DNA of 64,000 bases from an uncultured Lachnospiraceae bacterium (GTDB lineage: Bacteria > Bacillota > Clostridia > Lachnospirales > Lachnospiraceae): contig CANDAG010000012.1 in NCBI GenBank assembly GCA_947382625.1, positions 1 to 64,000 of the forward strand. Reading direction: 5' to 3'. Each line of letters starts with the position of its first letter. Position 1 is the first letter of the stretch. Position numbers and translations under genes: made by a program. The notes under the pieces were generated by a model. That model worked only from the letters and a program-made list of their open reading frames with translations, was not told the origin of the DNA and did not search any database. This document shows positions 44,038 through 53,889 of this stretch, piece by piece.

Positions 44038-44877
44038 TTATCCCACAGAAGGGACGAACAAAAACACAGTTACCCAAAATTCCTCCGGATCATAATGGAT
44101 CTCCATATCCCCGTCATATTTTTCTACCATTTTCCGAATGCTTTCAAGTCCCATGCCATGAGTCTTTGTCTCATCCTTTGAGGTGAGTATCCTCCCATTT
44201 TCCTGCTTTAAGACACCATTGTAGGTATTTTTGACCCTGACTGTGAAAATACCTCTGGCATACTCCATATCCACGGACAGTTCTCTCTTGGTACTTTTCT
44301 GCATCGCCTCACAGGCATTAAGCAGCAGATTTCCCAATATCACATTCATGTCAAAGCTGTCCATGATAAGTCCGGGAAGAATCCTTACATTCATTGCAGC
44401 GCTCCCGCCGATCCTGTCTGTTTCTTCCATAAAATAATTCAGGATACTGTCCACGTCACCGTTTCCTGTTTCGATCTGATGTCTGCTGCCTCCGGCGTAA
44501 AGCTTCATTTTTTCCATATAAGCCAGCGCCTTATCATTTTGCCCTTCACAGATATAATCGGCCAGCATTCTCGTATGCTGCTTTATGTCGTGACGAAGGA
44601 GTCTTCCCGCATGATTTTGCTCCTCCATAACACCTAACTGCCTCTGGTACATTTTCAGCTGAAGCCTCAGTATTTCCTTTTCTCTTATTTCTTTTTCTCT
44701 TATTTCTCTTTCTTTATTATCATCGGCTGTCTGGTCTTTCTCTTTGATTTCCGGTATCTTCCTGTGGGACTCCTCCAGAGCAAGATAGATCAGGCCAAAA
44801 AAGAATAAGCCAAGAGTTCTGCAGAGCATATAGCTCTTCAGAATCTCCAGCCCCATCGTAATCATGCCGCTATGCAT
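44038..44877 (-). CDS. GHKL sensor histidine kinase
   Basis: 279 residues; start after GGGAG. One membrane helix near 15-35, then a charged linker with a repeated EIREK motif (REIREKEIREKEILRL), which comes from a 15-nt DNA repeat, then RHDIKQHTRMLADYICEGQN with the phosphoacceptor His and an ATPase domain with LGNLLLNACEAMQKS and THGMGLESIRKM. First gene of the kinase cluster; 36 bp to the next. Confidence 0.87.
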   Translation of the reverse strand: MHSGMITMGLEILKSYMLCRTLGLFFFGLIYLALEESHRKIPEIKEKDQTADDNKEREIREKEIREKEILRLQLKMYQRQLGVMEEQNHAGRLLRHDIKQHTRMLADYICEGQNDKALAYMEKMKLYAGGSRHQIETGNGDVDSILNYFMEETDRIGGSAAMNVRILPGLIMDSFDMNVILGNLLLNACEAMQKSTKRELSVDMEYARGIFTVRVKNTYNGVLKQENGRILTSKDETKTHGMGLESIRKMVEKYDGDMEIHYDPEEFWVTVFLFVPSVG

Positions 44878-45149
44878 GTCGTGACTCCCTATTCGATCCT
44901 TTTATCTGATCGGCCATGTTTTTTTCTCTATCATATTACACCAATCCCCAAAATCTCCCAATCATTTTGCTCAACAGCTATTAAAATTAGTCGTTTTTCG
45001 GTTTGTCATGTGTAATTAACCATTTTAAGCAGTATAAATCCTTTCATATTTTTATAAACTATTAGCAGAACATACGCCGACATGCTTCAAAAGACAGTTT
45101 ACTGTAATAAAAAAGGCATACACATTTCCGATTTGAAACAGGAGTTTTT

Positions 45150-45485
45150 ATGAATGAAAAGTTCGTGAGAGACAGAATTACAGAACTGAGAATGCAAAAA
45201 GAAAAGTCCGAATACCAGCTCAGTCTGGAGTTAGGACACAGTAAATCCTATATCCAGTCCATCAGTTCCGGCAGAACCTCGCCTTCTATGGCAGCTTTCT
45301 TTGAGATCTGCGATTATTTCGATATAAGTCCCGTAGAATTTTTTGACGGCGCCATGAAAAATCCGGAGCATATCCATCAGATCACAGATAAGCTGAGGCT
45401 CTTGTCCGAAGAGGATCTTACCTTTTTTGAGTCAATCCTGGACAGGCTGATCGATAAGCCCTGCTCCGGCGGAAACAGAAAATAA
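45150..45485 (+). CDS. XRE-family helix-turn-helix regulator
   Basis: 111 residues after AGGAG. Helix-turn-helix at about 8-62: ITELRMQKEKSEYQLSLELG, SYIQSISSGRTSPSMAAFFE and DISPVEFF, typical of Xre/SinR-type repressors. The C-terminal 45 residues are helical, probably for dimerisation. Divergent from the GHKL cluster 272 bp away, so it could control that cluster. Its own terminator follows. Confidence 0.87.
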   Translation: MNEKFVRDRITELRMQKEKSEYQLSLELGHSKSYIQSISSGRTSPSMAAFFEICDYFDISPVEFFDGAMKNPEHIHQITDKLRLLSEEDLTFFESILDRLIDKPCSGGNRK

Positions 45486-45490
45486 TGCTA

Positions 45491-45528
45491 AAGGCTCTCA
45501 CTGTAAAAACACCAGTGAGAGCCTTTTT
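45491..45528 (+). terminator. Rho-independent terminator
   Basis: AAGGCTCTCACTG (45491-45503) and CAGTGAGAGCCTT (45513-45525) form a 13-pair stem followed by T's. It ends the XRE gene and may also serve the convergent fucose isomerase. Confidence 0.9.
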
Positions 45529-45566
45529 CATTAATAAGCCGGCTCGCGAAGCGTGCTGTCCTTTGA

Positions 45567-47351
45567 TCATTTATACATAGGCCCATAAACGGCACAGGCC
45601 CTATAGTCTGCGGACTGGATATCCTCCATCCCAAAGGCTGACCATGCATGAGGCCGGAAAATCTTAGCCTCGTCTACATTATGCATGTTGACAGGAATAC
45701 GGAGCATGGAAGCAAGAGTGATGATATCTGCCCCCACATGTCCATATACTGTCACGCCGTGATTTGCGCCCCAGTTCGCCATCACACTGTACACATCCCT
45801 GAAGGCGCCTTCTCCTGTAAGCCTGGGCACAAACCAGGTGGTGGGCCAGGAAGGATCCGTACGCTTGTCGATCACCTTGTGGATCTCATCCGGCAGATCT
45901 GCCGTATAGCCCTCTGCCAGCTGGATCACAGGGCCGATGCCGTCGATCACGTTTACCCGGAGCATAGTTACCGGCATCTGCGCTTTGCAGCGGAAATGAC
46001 TGGAAAATCCGCCGCCCCTGAAATACTCATAGTTAGCCCGGCACCAGTCGGTTGCCTGAAGGCAGGCGTCTATATCATCCTGTGTCATCTCCCAGAAGGG
46101 CTTCATGCACCCGTTTCCTTCCGCATTCCTGGCAGCGCCGCTTCCGTCTAAGGCTGTTGCCCCGGAATTGATCAGATGGATAAAGCCTCCCGCCGCGATA
46201 CCATCAGGTCTCATGCCCGTTACACGCTCACAGGCCTCCGGACTCCAGTAGGTGCGCACATCGTGGAAGCAGGGTGCCGTATTGGTGACCAGGGTTCCCA
46301 GCATCATTGCCACACCATTTAAGGTATCGTTTTCTGTGGCAAAGGGAGTAGGTGCCTTAGGACCGTTCCAGTCAAAGGTGGATGCCATGATCGCTTCTGT
46401 AAAATCTGCATTGGGAAGCCAGTCTGTCCAGTTTCTCTGCCCCTGGAAGCCTCCTGCAACCGCATTTTTTCCCAGAGCTTCCTCATGCCAGCCCATTTCA
46501 TCAAGCTTCGGGTTTCCGTACAGGATATCCCGGACGATCAGCGTCATCTTCGTGATAAACTCCCAGTCCTTATCCGGTGAAACCACCTTTGACCTGCGGA
46601 TGATCTCCGGCAGATCCTTTCCCTCATTTAAGTCAAAGCCTTCCTTACAGTTTTCCTTTATCCAGCCATAAGCCTTTTCATATTCTTCCTGATCATAAAT
46701 CCCAAGAGTGATCCGGCGCAGGATCTCCGTCATATCCACCCATTCTGCACGAATACCGAAATATTTCTGGAACATGTCCGCATTGCAGTAGCTTCCGGCA
46801 ATCCCCATAGCGATCCCGCCCAGGTTTACATAGGCCTTATTTCTCATCCAGCCTACCGTCACCGCTCCTCTTGCAAAAGCAATGATCTTCTCCGCCACAT
46901 CTGTCGGTATTCTCTGATCTCCCATATCCTGTACATCTCGCCCGTAAATGGAAAAGGCAGGCAGACCCTTTTGGGCATAGGCTGCCATTACCGCTGCAAG
47001 GTAGACTGCTCCCGGTCTCTCTGTGCCGTTAAAGCCCCATACCGCCTTGATGGTCCCTGGATCCATATCGAAGGTCTCTGAACCATAGCACCAGCAAGGG
47101 GTTACGCTCAAGGTTGCCACTACATTTTCTTTCGAAAACTGCTCCGCACATTTAGCAGCCTCTGCGCCTCCTCCGATGGTGGAGTCACTGATCACACATT
47201 TCACTTTTGTTCCGTCCGGGTAGCGCAGACTGCCCTCGATCAGCTCTGCTGCCGCCTTCGCCATTCCCATAGTCTGTTCCTCAAGCCCTTCACGCACACC
47301 GCCCCAGCGCCCGTCGATCACAGGCCTGATCCCGATTTTTGGATATTGCAT
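45567..47351 (-). CDS. fucI: L-fucose isomerase
   Basis: Converts L-fucose to L-fuculose, entry to fucose catabolism; also D-arabinose. 594 residues, close to E. coli FucI (591). Catalytic residues are visible: Glu in [13 protein letters not shown], Asp in [17 protein letters not shown], and the metal-ligand region near the C-terminus [26 protein letters not shown] precedes the start. No fucose kinase, aldolase or permease is next to it. Divergent from an AraC regulator, its probable controller. Confidence 0.95.
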   Translation of the reverse strand: MQYPKIGIRPVIDGRWGGVREGLEEQTMGMAKAAAELIEGSLRYPDGTKVKCVISDSTIGGGAEAAKCAEQFSKENVVATLSVTPCWCYGSETFDMDPGTIKAVWGFNGTERPGAVYLAAVMAAYAQKGLPAFSIYGRDVQDMGDQRIPTDVAEKIIAFARGAVTVGWMRNKAYVNLGGIAMGIAGSYCNADMFQKYFGIRAEWVDMTEILRRITLGIYDQEEYEKAYGWIKENCKEGFDLNEGKDLPEIIRRSKVVSPDKDWEFITKMTLIVRDILYGNPKLDEMGWHEEALGKNAVAGGFQGQRNWTDWLPNADFTEAIMASTFDWNGPKAPTPFATENDTLNGVAMMLGTLVTNTAPCFHDVRTYWSPEACERVTGMRPDGIAAGGFIHLINSGATALDGSGAARNAEGNGCMKPFWEMTQDDIDACLQATDWCRANYEYFRGGGFSSHFRCKAQMPVTMLRVNVIDGIGPVIQLAEGYTADLPDEIHKVIDKRTDPSWPTTWFVPRLTGEGAFRDVYSVMANWGANHGVTVYGHVGADIITLASMLRIPVNMHNVDEAKIFRPHAWSAFGMEDIQSADYRACAVYGPMYK

Positions 47352-47534
47352 CTTTTTCCCTCCAACTCTCCTTAGTCAAAATAACCAATTCTTATGCATT
47401 GACAAACCTATTTTTGTATGTTATGTGTTATTATATCTTATTTCTCTTTTTACTTCTTGGCTGATTATAGCGGAATACTAGGAGAATATTCACTTTCATG
47501 GACATCCAGCGTAACTATTGAATCAGAGGGACAT

Positions 47535-48386
47535 ATGTATTACAGCAGTCTTTATGAAAATAAAAAAAGGGGAACCTTTGATTTCCCTATAGAGCTTTAT
47601 CAGGTTTCCGCCGCTTCTCCCCGGTATCAGATGCCCTTCCACTGGCACCTGGAATATGAACTGATCCTGATCCTTAGCGGGAGCTTTGGGCTTTCCCTGA
47701 ACGGAAAGACCTTTCTTATGAATGCCGGCGACTGTGCATGGGTGGGCAGCGGCGTAGTCCATGGCGGCATCCCCGATGACTGCATTTATGATTGTGTTGT
47801 TTTTGATCTGGGAACCCTTTTGCATGATACGCCTCTTTGTGCCAGAAGCGCCGCCGAGTTTTTGTCCGACGAGACCGAATACACCGGCGTATTTCCAGCA
47901 GGCAGTGTTCAGGCCGGACTTTCCGGCCAGCTCATGACCGCCATGCGGGATGAAAAAAAAGGATATGAATGGACCACCGTAGGTCTTATGTGGCAGCTCA
48001 TGGGCAGCCTGATCGGCAAAGAAAAATCTGCCCCGGTCCTTTCCGTGAACCGGGGTAAGATACTGAAGCTGAAAAATGTGCTTTCCTATATTAAAGATCA
48101 TTATGAGAATCCTATCACCCTGGCAGAGCTTGCGGACCTGGCCGGAATGTCTCCTAAATATTTTTGCCGGGCTTTTTCCCACATGACAGGCAAAACTCCC
48201 ATCGAATATCTCAATTATTACCGGATCGAGCAGGCCGGAGAGCAGATCCTCCTCACAGACCGTTCCATCACGGATATCGCCCTTGGTTGTGGCTTTAATG
48301 ATATGAGCTACTTCTCCAGGACCTTCTCCAGATACAAGGGAGTGAGCCCTACCGGTTACCGGAAACTGCAGGCCCAAAACGCCTGA
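47535..48386 (+). CDS. AraC-family regulator
   Basis: About 283 residues from the ATG at 47535-47537 (AGAGGG site); the open frame reaches 39 codons upstream with a hydrophobic, non-family lead. An N-terminal cupin-like sugar-binding part has PFHWHLEYELILILSGSFGL and GDCAWVGSGVVHGGIP; two helix-turn-helices at the C-terminus have LAELADLAGMSPKYFCRAFS and IALGCGFNDMSYFSRTFSRY. A perfect TTGACA lies at 47399-47404 with a weak -10. Divergent from fucI and probably its activator or repressor. Confidence 0.88.
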   Translation: MYYSSLYENKKRGTFDFPIELYQVSAASPRYQMPFHWHLEYELILILSGSFGLSLNGKTFLMNAGDCAWVGSGVVHGGIPDDCIYDCVVFDLGTLLHDTPLCARSAAEFLSDETEYTGVFPAGSVQAGLSGQLMTAMRDEKKGYEWTTVGLMWQLMGSLIGKEKSAPVLSVNRGKILKLKNVLSYIKDHYENPITLAELADLAGMSPKYFCRAFSHMTGKTPIEYLNYYRIEQAGEQILLTDRSITDIALGCGFNDMSYFSRTFSRYKGVSPTGYRKLQAQNA

Positions 48387-48391
48387 TGTCC

Positions 48392-50131
48392 TTACTCTTT
48401 CTCCCCGGGCTTTTTGATCTCCACGAAGCTGAAGGTATATCCTCCGTCTGTTGAACGGTAAAGGGCAAGCCCTGCATTATCTCCGCCGTCATAGTCTCCG
48501 TCCGCCCCCTGTCCGCAGAGCACATAGATCACACTGCCCTCCTCATAGAAGTCCTCCTCCACATAGGGCATCTGAGGGTAATCATAGGGATTGTAGGTAT
48601 ACCCATCCTCCAGGCTCACCGTGTAGCTCTCCATCACCACGGACTGATAGCTTTCGCCCCCGTCCTTCGTCACATACAGCTCTGCCTCGTCTCCGCCGTT
48701 ATGCATCAGAGTGGCAAAGCCCACCTTTTCATCCAGAAAGGTAAAGTCAATTCCCTGTCCCATCTGCTGGTCGAAGGAATCAGGATTGAACATCTGCCAG
48801 CTTTCACCTCCGTCCGTGCTCTTCAAAAGGCCATAGAACCGGCTTCCCAAAGCGGCGTCCTCCACCACCATCCGGTAGCGCACCTGTCCGTCTCCCACCT
48901 GGCATTCCTTCTCGAAGCTGCCGTCGTAGGTATCCATAAAGCTCCATTCCTGCGTATCACCGGCTCCATCCTCCAGGCTACTGTCCTCCAGACGGCCCTC
49001 CTCCGGCTCGCTGCCTTCCTCTCCTTCTGCCGCCTCCTGCTCCTCCAAAAGCTCTCTGTAGGCCTCCAGATTCTCTCTGTGATCCTGAATGGCTTCGGAA
49101 AGCTTTTGCTTCATCCGGTTATAGCGTTCCTCCCATGTGCTTTCATCCGCAAGGTACTCCTGAGCCTCCATAGAAAACAGGAAATAATCCTCCCCTCTCC
49201 CCACATAGATAAAGCGGGGCAGACGATCAGCAATCTCCCCTTTTCCTCCGGAATACATCACGGCAGTCTTTAAAAACTGCAACCAGTCTGTAAGATCTGC
49301 TGCGCAGGCACCGATATCATCTTCCGTATCATAGCAGGCAATATAAAAGCTCTCCCCCTGAGGCAGCCCCCGGGGTAATTCCTCCCCGATATCCCTTGCC
49401 TCCTCAAAAGGAACCTCCCCTCCGGTTCCCAGTCTTACCCACCGGTTCCGATTCTGCCAGAAATGCCCGGAGGCGCTGACCAGGATCTGATAATCGCCGT
49501 TATTCCTTTTCTCATAGGAATCCGACATATGAAAATAAATATATTTCCCCTGCGCCACCTGATCCGGCATGCGAAAGACATGCCAGCCTCCCGGCTGTTG
49601 CTCCACATATTCTGCCTCCGGCCCGTACTCCTCCTTTACAACGTCTATCAGCTGCTCTCTGCTCCATCCCGGAAACGGTCTCCTGAAGATTCCTGCCTCT
49701 GTTTCATAGTATCCTGTCTGGCTTTCCGAAAGAAATCCCGACCAGGTCCCCTTCAAATATCCATCGGGCAATCTCTCCTCCTCTACCATTTCCTCAGTGA
49801 AGGCATAAAAAATCCCCCGGCAGAAGGAAATCCCCAGGATTGCAATTGTAAGCAGCACCGTCAGGATCCTCCGCACCAGATGATAAATCCCGGGATCCTC
49901 CTTCCATTCATCCAGCTTTACTTTAACCAGTGCGCCAACGGTATACAGGATTCCAAGGGGCATGACCAGCCAAAGATAGATCCCCTTGATCTCCTGTGCA
50001 AAGCTGCGGAGCTCATAGCCGACCTGCCCTGCCCCGTACTCGATCCCTGTCATCACCAGTCCCGGCAGAACAAAGGCTACCAGTAGATATAAATATTTTT
50101 GTATTTTCATGTTCATTTTTGAACTGTTCAT
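48392..50131 (-). CDS. Membrane protein with Asp-box (sialidase-like) repeats
   Basis: 579 residues. Three membrane helices near 10-30, 49-68 and 86-110, then a large outer part. A Glu-rich coiled coil near 330-375 links to a C-terminal beta-propeller-like region with Asp-boxes KSTDGGESWQMF (437), VTKDGGESYQ (487) and RSTDGGYTFSF (559), patterns of S-x-D-x-G-x-x-W/F seen in sialidases and photosystem assembly factors. No sialidase active site is evident. Probably a surface ligand-binding protein. It ends 5 bp from the convergent AraC gene. Confidence 0.65.
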   Translation of the reverse strand: MNSSKMNMKIQKYLYLLVAFVLPGLVMTGIEYGAGQVGYELRSFAQEIKGIYLWLVMPLGILYTVGALVKVKLDEWKEDPGIYHLVRRILTVLLTIAILGISFCRGIFYAFTEEMVEEERLPDGYLKGTWSGFLSESQTGYYETEAGIFRRPFPGWSREQLIDVVKEEYGPEAEYVEQQPGGWHVFRMPDQVAQGKYIYFHMSDSYEKRNNGDYQILVSASGHFWQNRNRWVRLGTGGEVPFEEARDIGEELPRGLPQGESFYIACYDTEDDIGACAADLTDWLQFLKTAVMYSGGKGEIADRLPRFIYVGRGEDYFLFSMEAQEYLADESTWEERYNRMKQKLSEAIQDHRENLEAYRELLEEQEAAEGEEGSEPEEGRLEDSSLEDGAGDTQEWSFMDTYDGSFEKECQVGDGQVRYRMVVEDAALGSRFYGLLKSTDGGESWQMFNPDSFDQQMGQGIDFTFLDEKVGFATLMHNGGDEAELYVTKDGGESYQSVVMESYTVSLEDGYTYNPYDYPQMPYVEEDFYEEGSVIYVLCGQGADGDYDGGDNAGLALYRSTDGGYTFSFVEIKKPGEKE

Positions 50132-50353
50132 TTTTTGGACTCCTCATTTCTTAGCTGCTCTGTTCCAAACTAAATCCATTATACCCTTTTCCCGGAAAGT
50201 ATCAAATTTTTCTTTTTCCTTCCCGAAGTTCCTGTAGAGAAATCAGATTTACTATGGTATAATCGAGATGCTAAAAGATTTGAAACAAGAATATTTCCTT
50301 AACTTTTTTGATAGAAATAACTTACAACCCAAACATCTGGAGGGAGGTTTTTT

Positions 50354-52258
50354 ATGGGAAGAGAAGATTACGCAAAAGCATACCGGCTTGGCAAAAAAGA
50401 TTATCAGGCCAGAATGCTACGGGGCGAAAAGCCCACTTTGGAGGTTTTAGATGACATCATGCCGGACAAGGGATCCTATTTCGAGCAGTCCCTGGGTCTG
50501 GTACAGATTCCCATCGATCAGATCGTAGGAACCAAAACCGTGGGCAGGAGCAGCTCCTTTGCAGGAAACTTTATGCCGATCCTGCGGGACGGCACGGAGT
50601 TTGCCGCCAAATGGTCGAATTTAAGCACGACCCATGTGGAGGAGGGTATCCGGGATCCCATCAAAGCATATGAATATATGAATAAATTTTATGTGGAGGA
50701 AGGAAACAAGCGGGTAAGCGTCATGAAATATTTCGGCGTGGTCTCCATCCCCGGAAATGTCACCCGTATCGTGCCCAAGCGCACAGACGAAAAAGAAAAC
50801 AAGATCTATTTCGAGTTCATGGATTTTTATCAGGCAGCGCCCATCAACTATATCTGGTTCACGCAGGAGGGCAGCTTTGCCAGGCTTCAGGAGGCTGTAG
50901 GCAAAAAGCCGGGAGAGCTCTGGAACGAGGACGAGCTTTTGAAGTTCAGTTATATCTACACCCGCTTTACCGCTGAATACAAGGCCAAGGGCGGAAGTAA
51001 GCTGTCCATTACCCCTGCAGACGCCTTCCTTGCCTTCATCACCCTGTACGACTACGATGAACTGGAAGACAAGACCACCAATGAGCTCAAGGAATTGATC
51101 ACAAAGACCTGGGAGGAATTTGAGATCCTCCAGGAGGATCAGGAAATCGACCTGAGGATGAAGCCCAATCAGGAGAAAAAGCCTCTGATCAACATCCTGC
51201 ATCCCTTAACCGCTCCCAAGCTGAAGATCGCATTTATTTACGAAAAAACACCCGGTACCTCTGCATGGACCTATGCCCATGAGCTTGGCCGGCTTTATTT
51301 GGAGCAGACCTTCCCGGAGGAGCTTAATACGATCTTCTATGAAAACGGCACCCAGGAGAATATTTCTTCTCTGTTGGATCAGGCCATTGCCGAGGGTTGC
51401 AATCTGATCTTTACCACTACCCCGTCTTTCGTACAGGCAAGTGTAAAGGCAGCCATTGCCAACCCCAATGTTCATATACTGAACTGCTCCTTAAATACCT
51501 CCCACAGATACATCCGCACCTACTACTCCCGGATGCATGAGGCCAAATTCCTGATGGGGGCTATCGCAGGAGCCATGGCTCAGAACGACCGCTTAAGCTA
51601 TGTGGCAGACTATCCTATTTACGGCTCTATTGCCAATATCAATGCCTTTGCCCTGGGCGCAAAGATGATCAACCCCAGAGCAACCGTTTATCTGGAATGG
51701 TCCTCCTTGAAGGAAGCCGACCTGGAGGAAAGAGTACGGAAGGCAAACGCTTCCTGTATTTCCGGAAGAGATATGGTGATCCCCGAGGAGGCTTCCCGTT
51801 TCTTCGGAATTTATCATCTGGAGGGAGAGCATCCCCGAAGCCTTGCCATGCCCCTGTATCACTGGGGAAAATTTTATGAGCAGCTGATCCGGACGATCAT
51901 GGACGGTACATGGAAATACGATGATGATCCTTCCTCCACCAAGGCCATCAACTACTGGTGGGGAATGGCCGAAGGCGTGATCGATGTGGTATGCTCCCAC
52001 CGGCTGCCGATCGGCACCAAACGTCTGGTAGAGCTTTTAAAGGCTACCATCAGCTCCGAGGTCTTTAATCCTTTTTCCGGTATTTTGTATTCCCAGTCGG
52101 GTATCGTACAGGATGATCCGGACAAGAGCCTGTCTCCCGAGGAGATCATGACCATGGACTGGCTGGCTGAAAATGTTGTGGGCTCCATTCCCAAAAAGGA
52201 AGAACTGACGGAGCACGCAGAGGCTGTGATCAAGCAGCAGGGAGTAAACAACGGATAA
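50354..52258 (+). CDS. Cytosolic ParB-like/BMP (PnrA) fusion protein
   Basis: 634 residues after GGAGGGAGG; no signal peptide. Residues about 45-175 look like a ParB/sulfiredoxin-type domain: TVGRSSSFAGNFMPILRDGT, then EYMNKFYVEEGNKRVSVMKY (the E-G-N-K/R-R pattern). Residues about 285-600 match BMP/PnrA-type binding proteins of nucleoside ABC importers: KIAFIYEKTPGTSAWTYAHE, LIFTTTPSFVQASVKAAI, MGAIAGAMAQNDRLSYVADY and YWWGMAEGVIDV. As BMP domains normally sit outside the membrane, a cytosolic copy linked to a ParB-like domain suggests an intracellular ligand sensor. The phosphoesterase gene follows by 20 bp. Confidence 0.7.
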   Translation: MGREDYAKAYRLGKKDYQARMLRGEKPTLEVLDDIMPDKGSYFEQSLGLVQIPIDQIVGTKTVGRSSSFAGNFMPILRDGTEFAAKWSNLSTTHVEEGIRDPIKAYEYMNKFYVEEGNKRVSVMKYFGVVSIPGNVTRIVPKRTDEKENKIYFEFMDFYQAAPINYIWFTQEGSFARLQEAVGKKPGELWNEDELLKFSYIYTRFTAEYKAKGGSKLSITPADAFLAFITLYDYDELEDKTTNELKELITKTWEEFEILQEDQEIDLRMKPNQEKKPLINILHPLTAPKLKIAFIYEKTPGTSAWTYAHELGRLYLEQTFPEELNTIFYENGTQENISSLLDQAIAEGCNLIFTTTPSFVQASVKAAIANPNVHILNCSLNTSHRYIRTYYSRMHEAKFLMGAIAGAMAQNDRLSYVADYPIYGSIANINAFALGAKMINPRATVYLEWSSLKEADLEERVRKANASCISGRDMVIPEEASRFFGIYHLEGEHPRSLAMPLYHWGKFYEQLIRTIMDGTWKYDDDPSSTKAINYWWGMAEGVIDVVCSHRLPIGTKRLVELLKATISSEVFNPFSGILYSQSGIVQDDPDKSLSPEEIMTMDWLAENVVGSIPKKEELTEHAEAVIKQQGVNNG

Positions 52259-52278
52259 AAAGGAAGGTTAACACAGCC

Positions 52279-52902
52279 ATGAAGATACTGGTGATCGGAG
52301 ACGAAGAGTCAAAATATTTATGGGATTTCTTCGATAAAAGCAAGGTAGAAGGGATCGACCTTATCATATCCTGCGGGGACTTGGATCCCCGTTACCTGTC
52401 TTTTCTGGTAACCCTCTGTGCCGTTCCCGTGCTTTACGTCCATGGCAATCATGACGGCAAGTACGAGAAAATTCCGCCAGAGGGCTGTACCTGTATCGAA
52501 GACCAGATTTTTGTCTATGAAGGGATACGGATTTTGGGCTTAGGAGGTTCCATGCGCTACAGACCGGGTCCCCATCAATATACGGAGAAGGAAATGCAAA
52601 AACGGGTAAAAAAGCTGTGGTTCCAGCTCTTTAAGCACAGAGGCTTCGATATCTTAGTGACCCACTCTCCGGCCTACCAGTTAAATGACGGAAGGGATCT
52701 TCCTCATCAGGGCTTTCAGGTTTTCCGGACATTGATTGAAAAATATCACCCCAAATTTTTTCTTCACGGACATGTACACATGTCCTATGGAAGAATGCAT
52801 AAGCGCTATGACAAATACCAGGACACCCACGTGATCAATGCTTATGAAAGATGTGTTTTTGATTTCGAGGATGAGGATCCCAAGGCACATATTTACAAAT
52901 AA
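52279..52902 (+). CDS. Calcineurin-like metallophosphoesterase
   Basis: 207 residues. Metal motifs: G-D-x-D variant in IISCGDLDPRYLSFL, GNHD in VLYVHGNHDGKYE, and H-x-H in FFLHGHVHMSYGR, plus VTHSP. The usual N-terminal D-x-H is replaced by GDEES, so one metal ligand may differ. Substrate unknown; YfcE-like and nucleotide phosphoesterases are close in pattern. Cotranscribed with the ParB-like/BMP fusion, which may supply its ligand or be its regulator. A strong terminator follows. Confidence 0.85.
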   Translation: MKILVIGDEESKYLWDFFDKSKVEGIDLIISCGDLDPRYLSFLVTLCAVPVLYVHGNHDGKYEKIPPEGCTCIEDQIFVYEGIRILGLGGSMRYRPGPHQYTEKEMQKRVKKLWFQLFKHRGFDILVTHSPAYQLNDGRDLPHQGFQVFRTLIEKYHPKFFLHGHVHMSYGRMHKRYDKYQDTHVINAYERCVFDFEDEDPKAHIYK

Positions 52903-52926
52903 GCAGTCCATTAACCGCTTTTATGG

Positions 52927-52961
52927 ATCAGGGGAGCCCCTAAGGGCTCCCCTGATTTTTT
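52927..52961 (+). terminator. Strong Rho-independent terminator
   Basis: ATCAGGGGAGCCC (52927-52939) and GGGCTCCCCTGAT (52944-52956), loop of four, followed by T's: a 13-pair stem. Ends the fusion/phosphoesterase operon and can also serve the convergent XRE gene. Confidence 0.93.
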
Positions 52962-52977
52962 AGCATAAGGATAACTC

Positions 52978-53769
52978 TCAAAGCCTGTTATCCGTTATTT
53001 CCATACCTTCCTCAAGCTCCTCCAGAATATGAAGGATATCCCTGATGGATCGTCCCTGCCTGAGCATTTCCTGCATTTTGCGCTCTATCTTAAGATAGCT
53101 GATCTTTTCCGGCACCAGTCCCTCCACTGCCCCGGGGAAAAACTCTCTGATATTATCCACCATGATCTTCACAATATGCTGATTGAGGATTTCACCATAA
53201 TGCTCTTCACACACCGCCGCCACCCGGTCGATCATTTCCTGAAAGCGATCTGTGGGCTGTACGGGATTTGTAACAGGATCTGTATCTTCCGCGGACACGC
53301 TGCTTTCCCATAGCAGCTTATCATAAGATAATATCCTGTAAGCGCTTTCCTTAAGCTCCGGATTATCCTTAAGCCGCAGCACCGGCATCAGCATGCCCGC
53401 AGTCTTTGCCAAATCTTTTCTTTTTTGATTCACATAGTCTGTCTTAAGCCCTTCTATCACACAGGGGATCAGCCCCTTGCCAAATTCCAGAAGCAGCGGC
53501 TCTGCAAACAGATTGCTTCTGATCTCCTGCTCCATAAGCATGTTATTGTTTTCCACCACTTTTCCATCCGTGATCCCAAGCAAAGTGTTCGCACTGATAT
53601 CCAGGGTCCGACAGATTCCCTTTACAAGAGAGATATCCGGCAGCCCGTTTCCTCGCTCCCATTTACTCACTGCCTGGGGCGTTACGCCCAGCCGTGAAGC
53701 AAACTCCTCCTGAGTCATTTTCCGGTCCTGCCTGCAGCGGCAGATTGTTTCTCCAATGCTTTCCTTCAT
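52978..53769 (-). CDS. XRE-family regulator with long C-terminal domain
   Basis: 263 residues. Helix-turn-helix at about 8-65: CRCRQDRKMTQEEFASRLGV, TPQAVSKWERGNGLPDISLV. The rest is helical and unassigned, with a C-terminal REFFPGAVEGLVPEKISYLK segment. Larger than simple Xre repressors, so the C-terminus may bind a ligand or oligomerise. Stands between the phosphoesterase operon and the rhamnose mutarotase gene; targets unknown. Confidence 0.85.
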   Translation of the reverse strand: MKESIGETICRCRQDRKMTQEEFASRLGVTPQAVSKWERGNGLPDISLVKGICRTLDISANTLLGITDGKVVENNNMLMEQEIRSNLFAEPLLLEFGKGLIPCVIEGLKTDYVNQKRKDLAKTAGMLMPVLRLKDNPELKESAYRILSYDKLLWESSVSAEDTDPVTNPVQPTDRFQEMIDRVAAVCEEHYGEILNQHIVKIMVDNIREFFPGAVEGLVPEKISYLKIERKMQEMLRQGRSIRDILHILEELEEGMEITDNRL

Positions 53770-53889
53770 ACTGATACCTGACCTTTCTGTAAATGTTTAA
53801 ACCGTCTATGAAAAACCGTCTGTATCCTTATTGTATCAGTAAAAAAGGCATTTGTATAACAACGGGCGGTTTGGCGGACTGTCAACTTC

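Noticed and set aside
44878..45149. AgrD-like signal peptide gene near the GHKL cluster
   Set aside because: Searched by eye for short Cys-containing frames with ribosome sites; none convincing.
47523..48377. Long frame antisense to the AraC gene
   Set aside because: Shadow of the AraC regulator, whose domains are clear.
50268..50450. Short frame before the ParB-like/BMP gene
   Set aside because: Overlaps the start of the real gene and lacks its own ribosome site.
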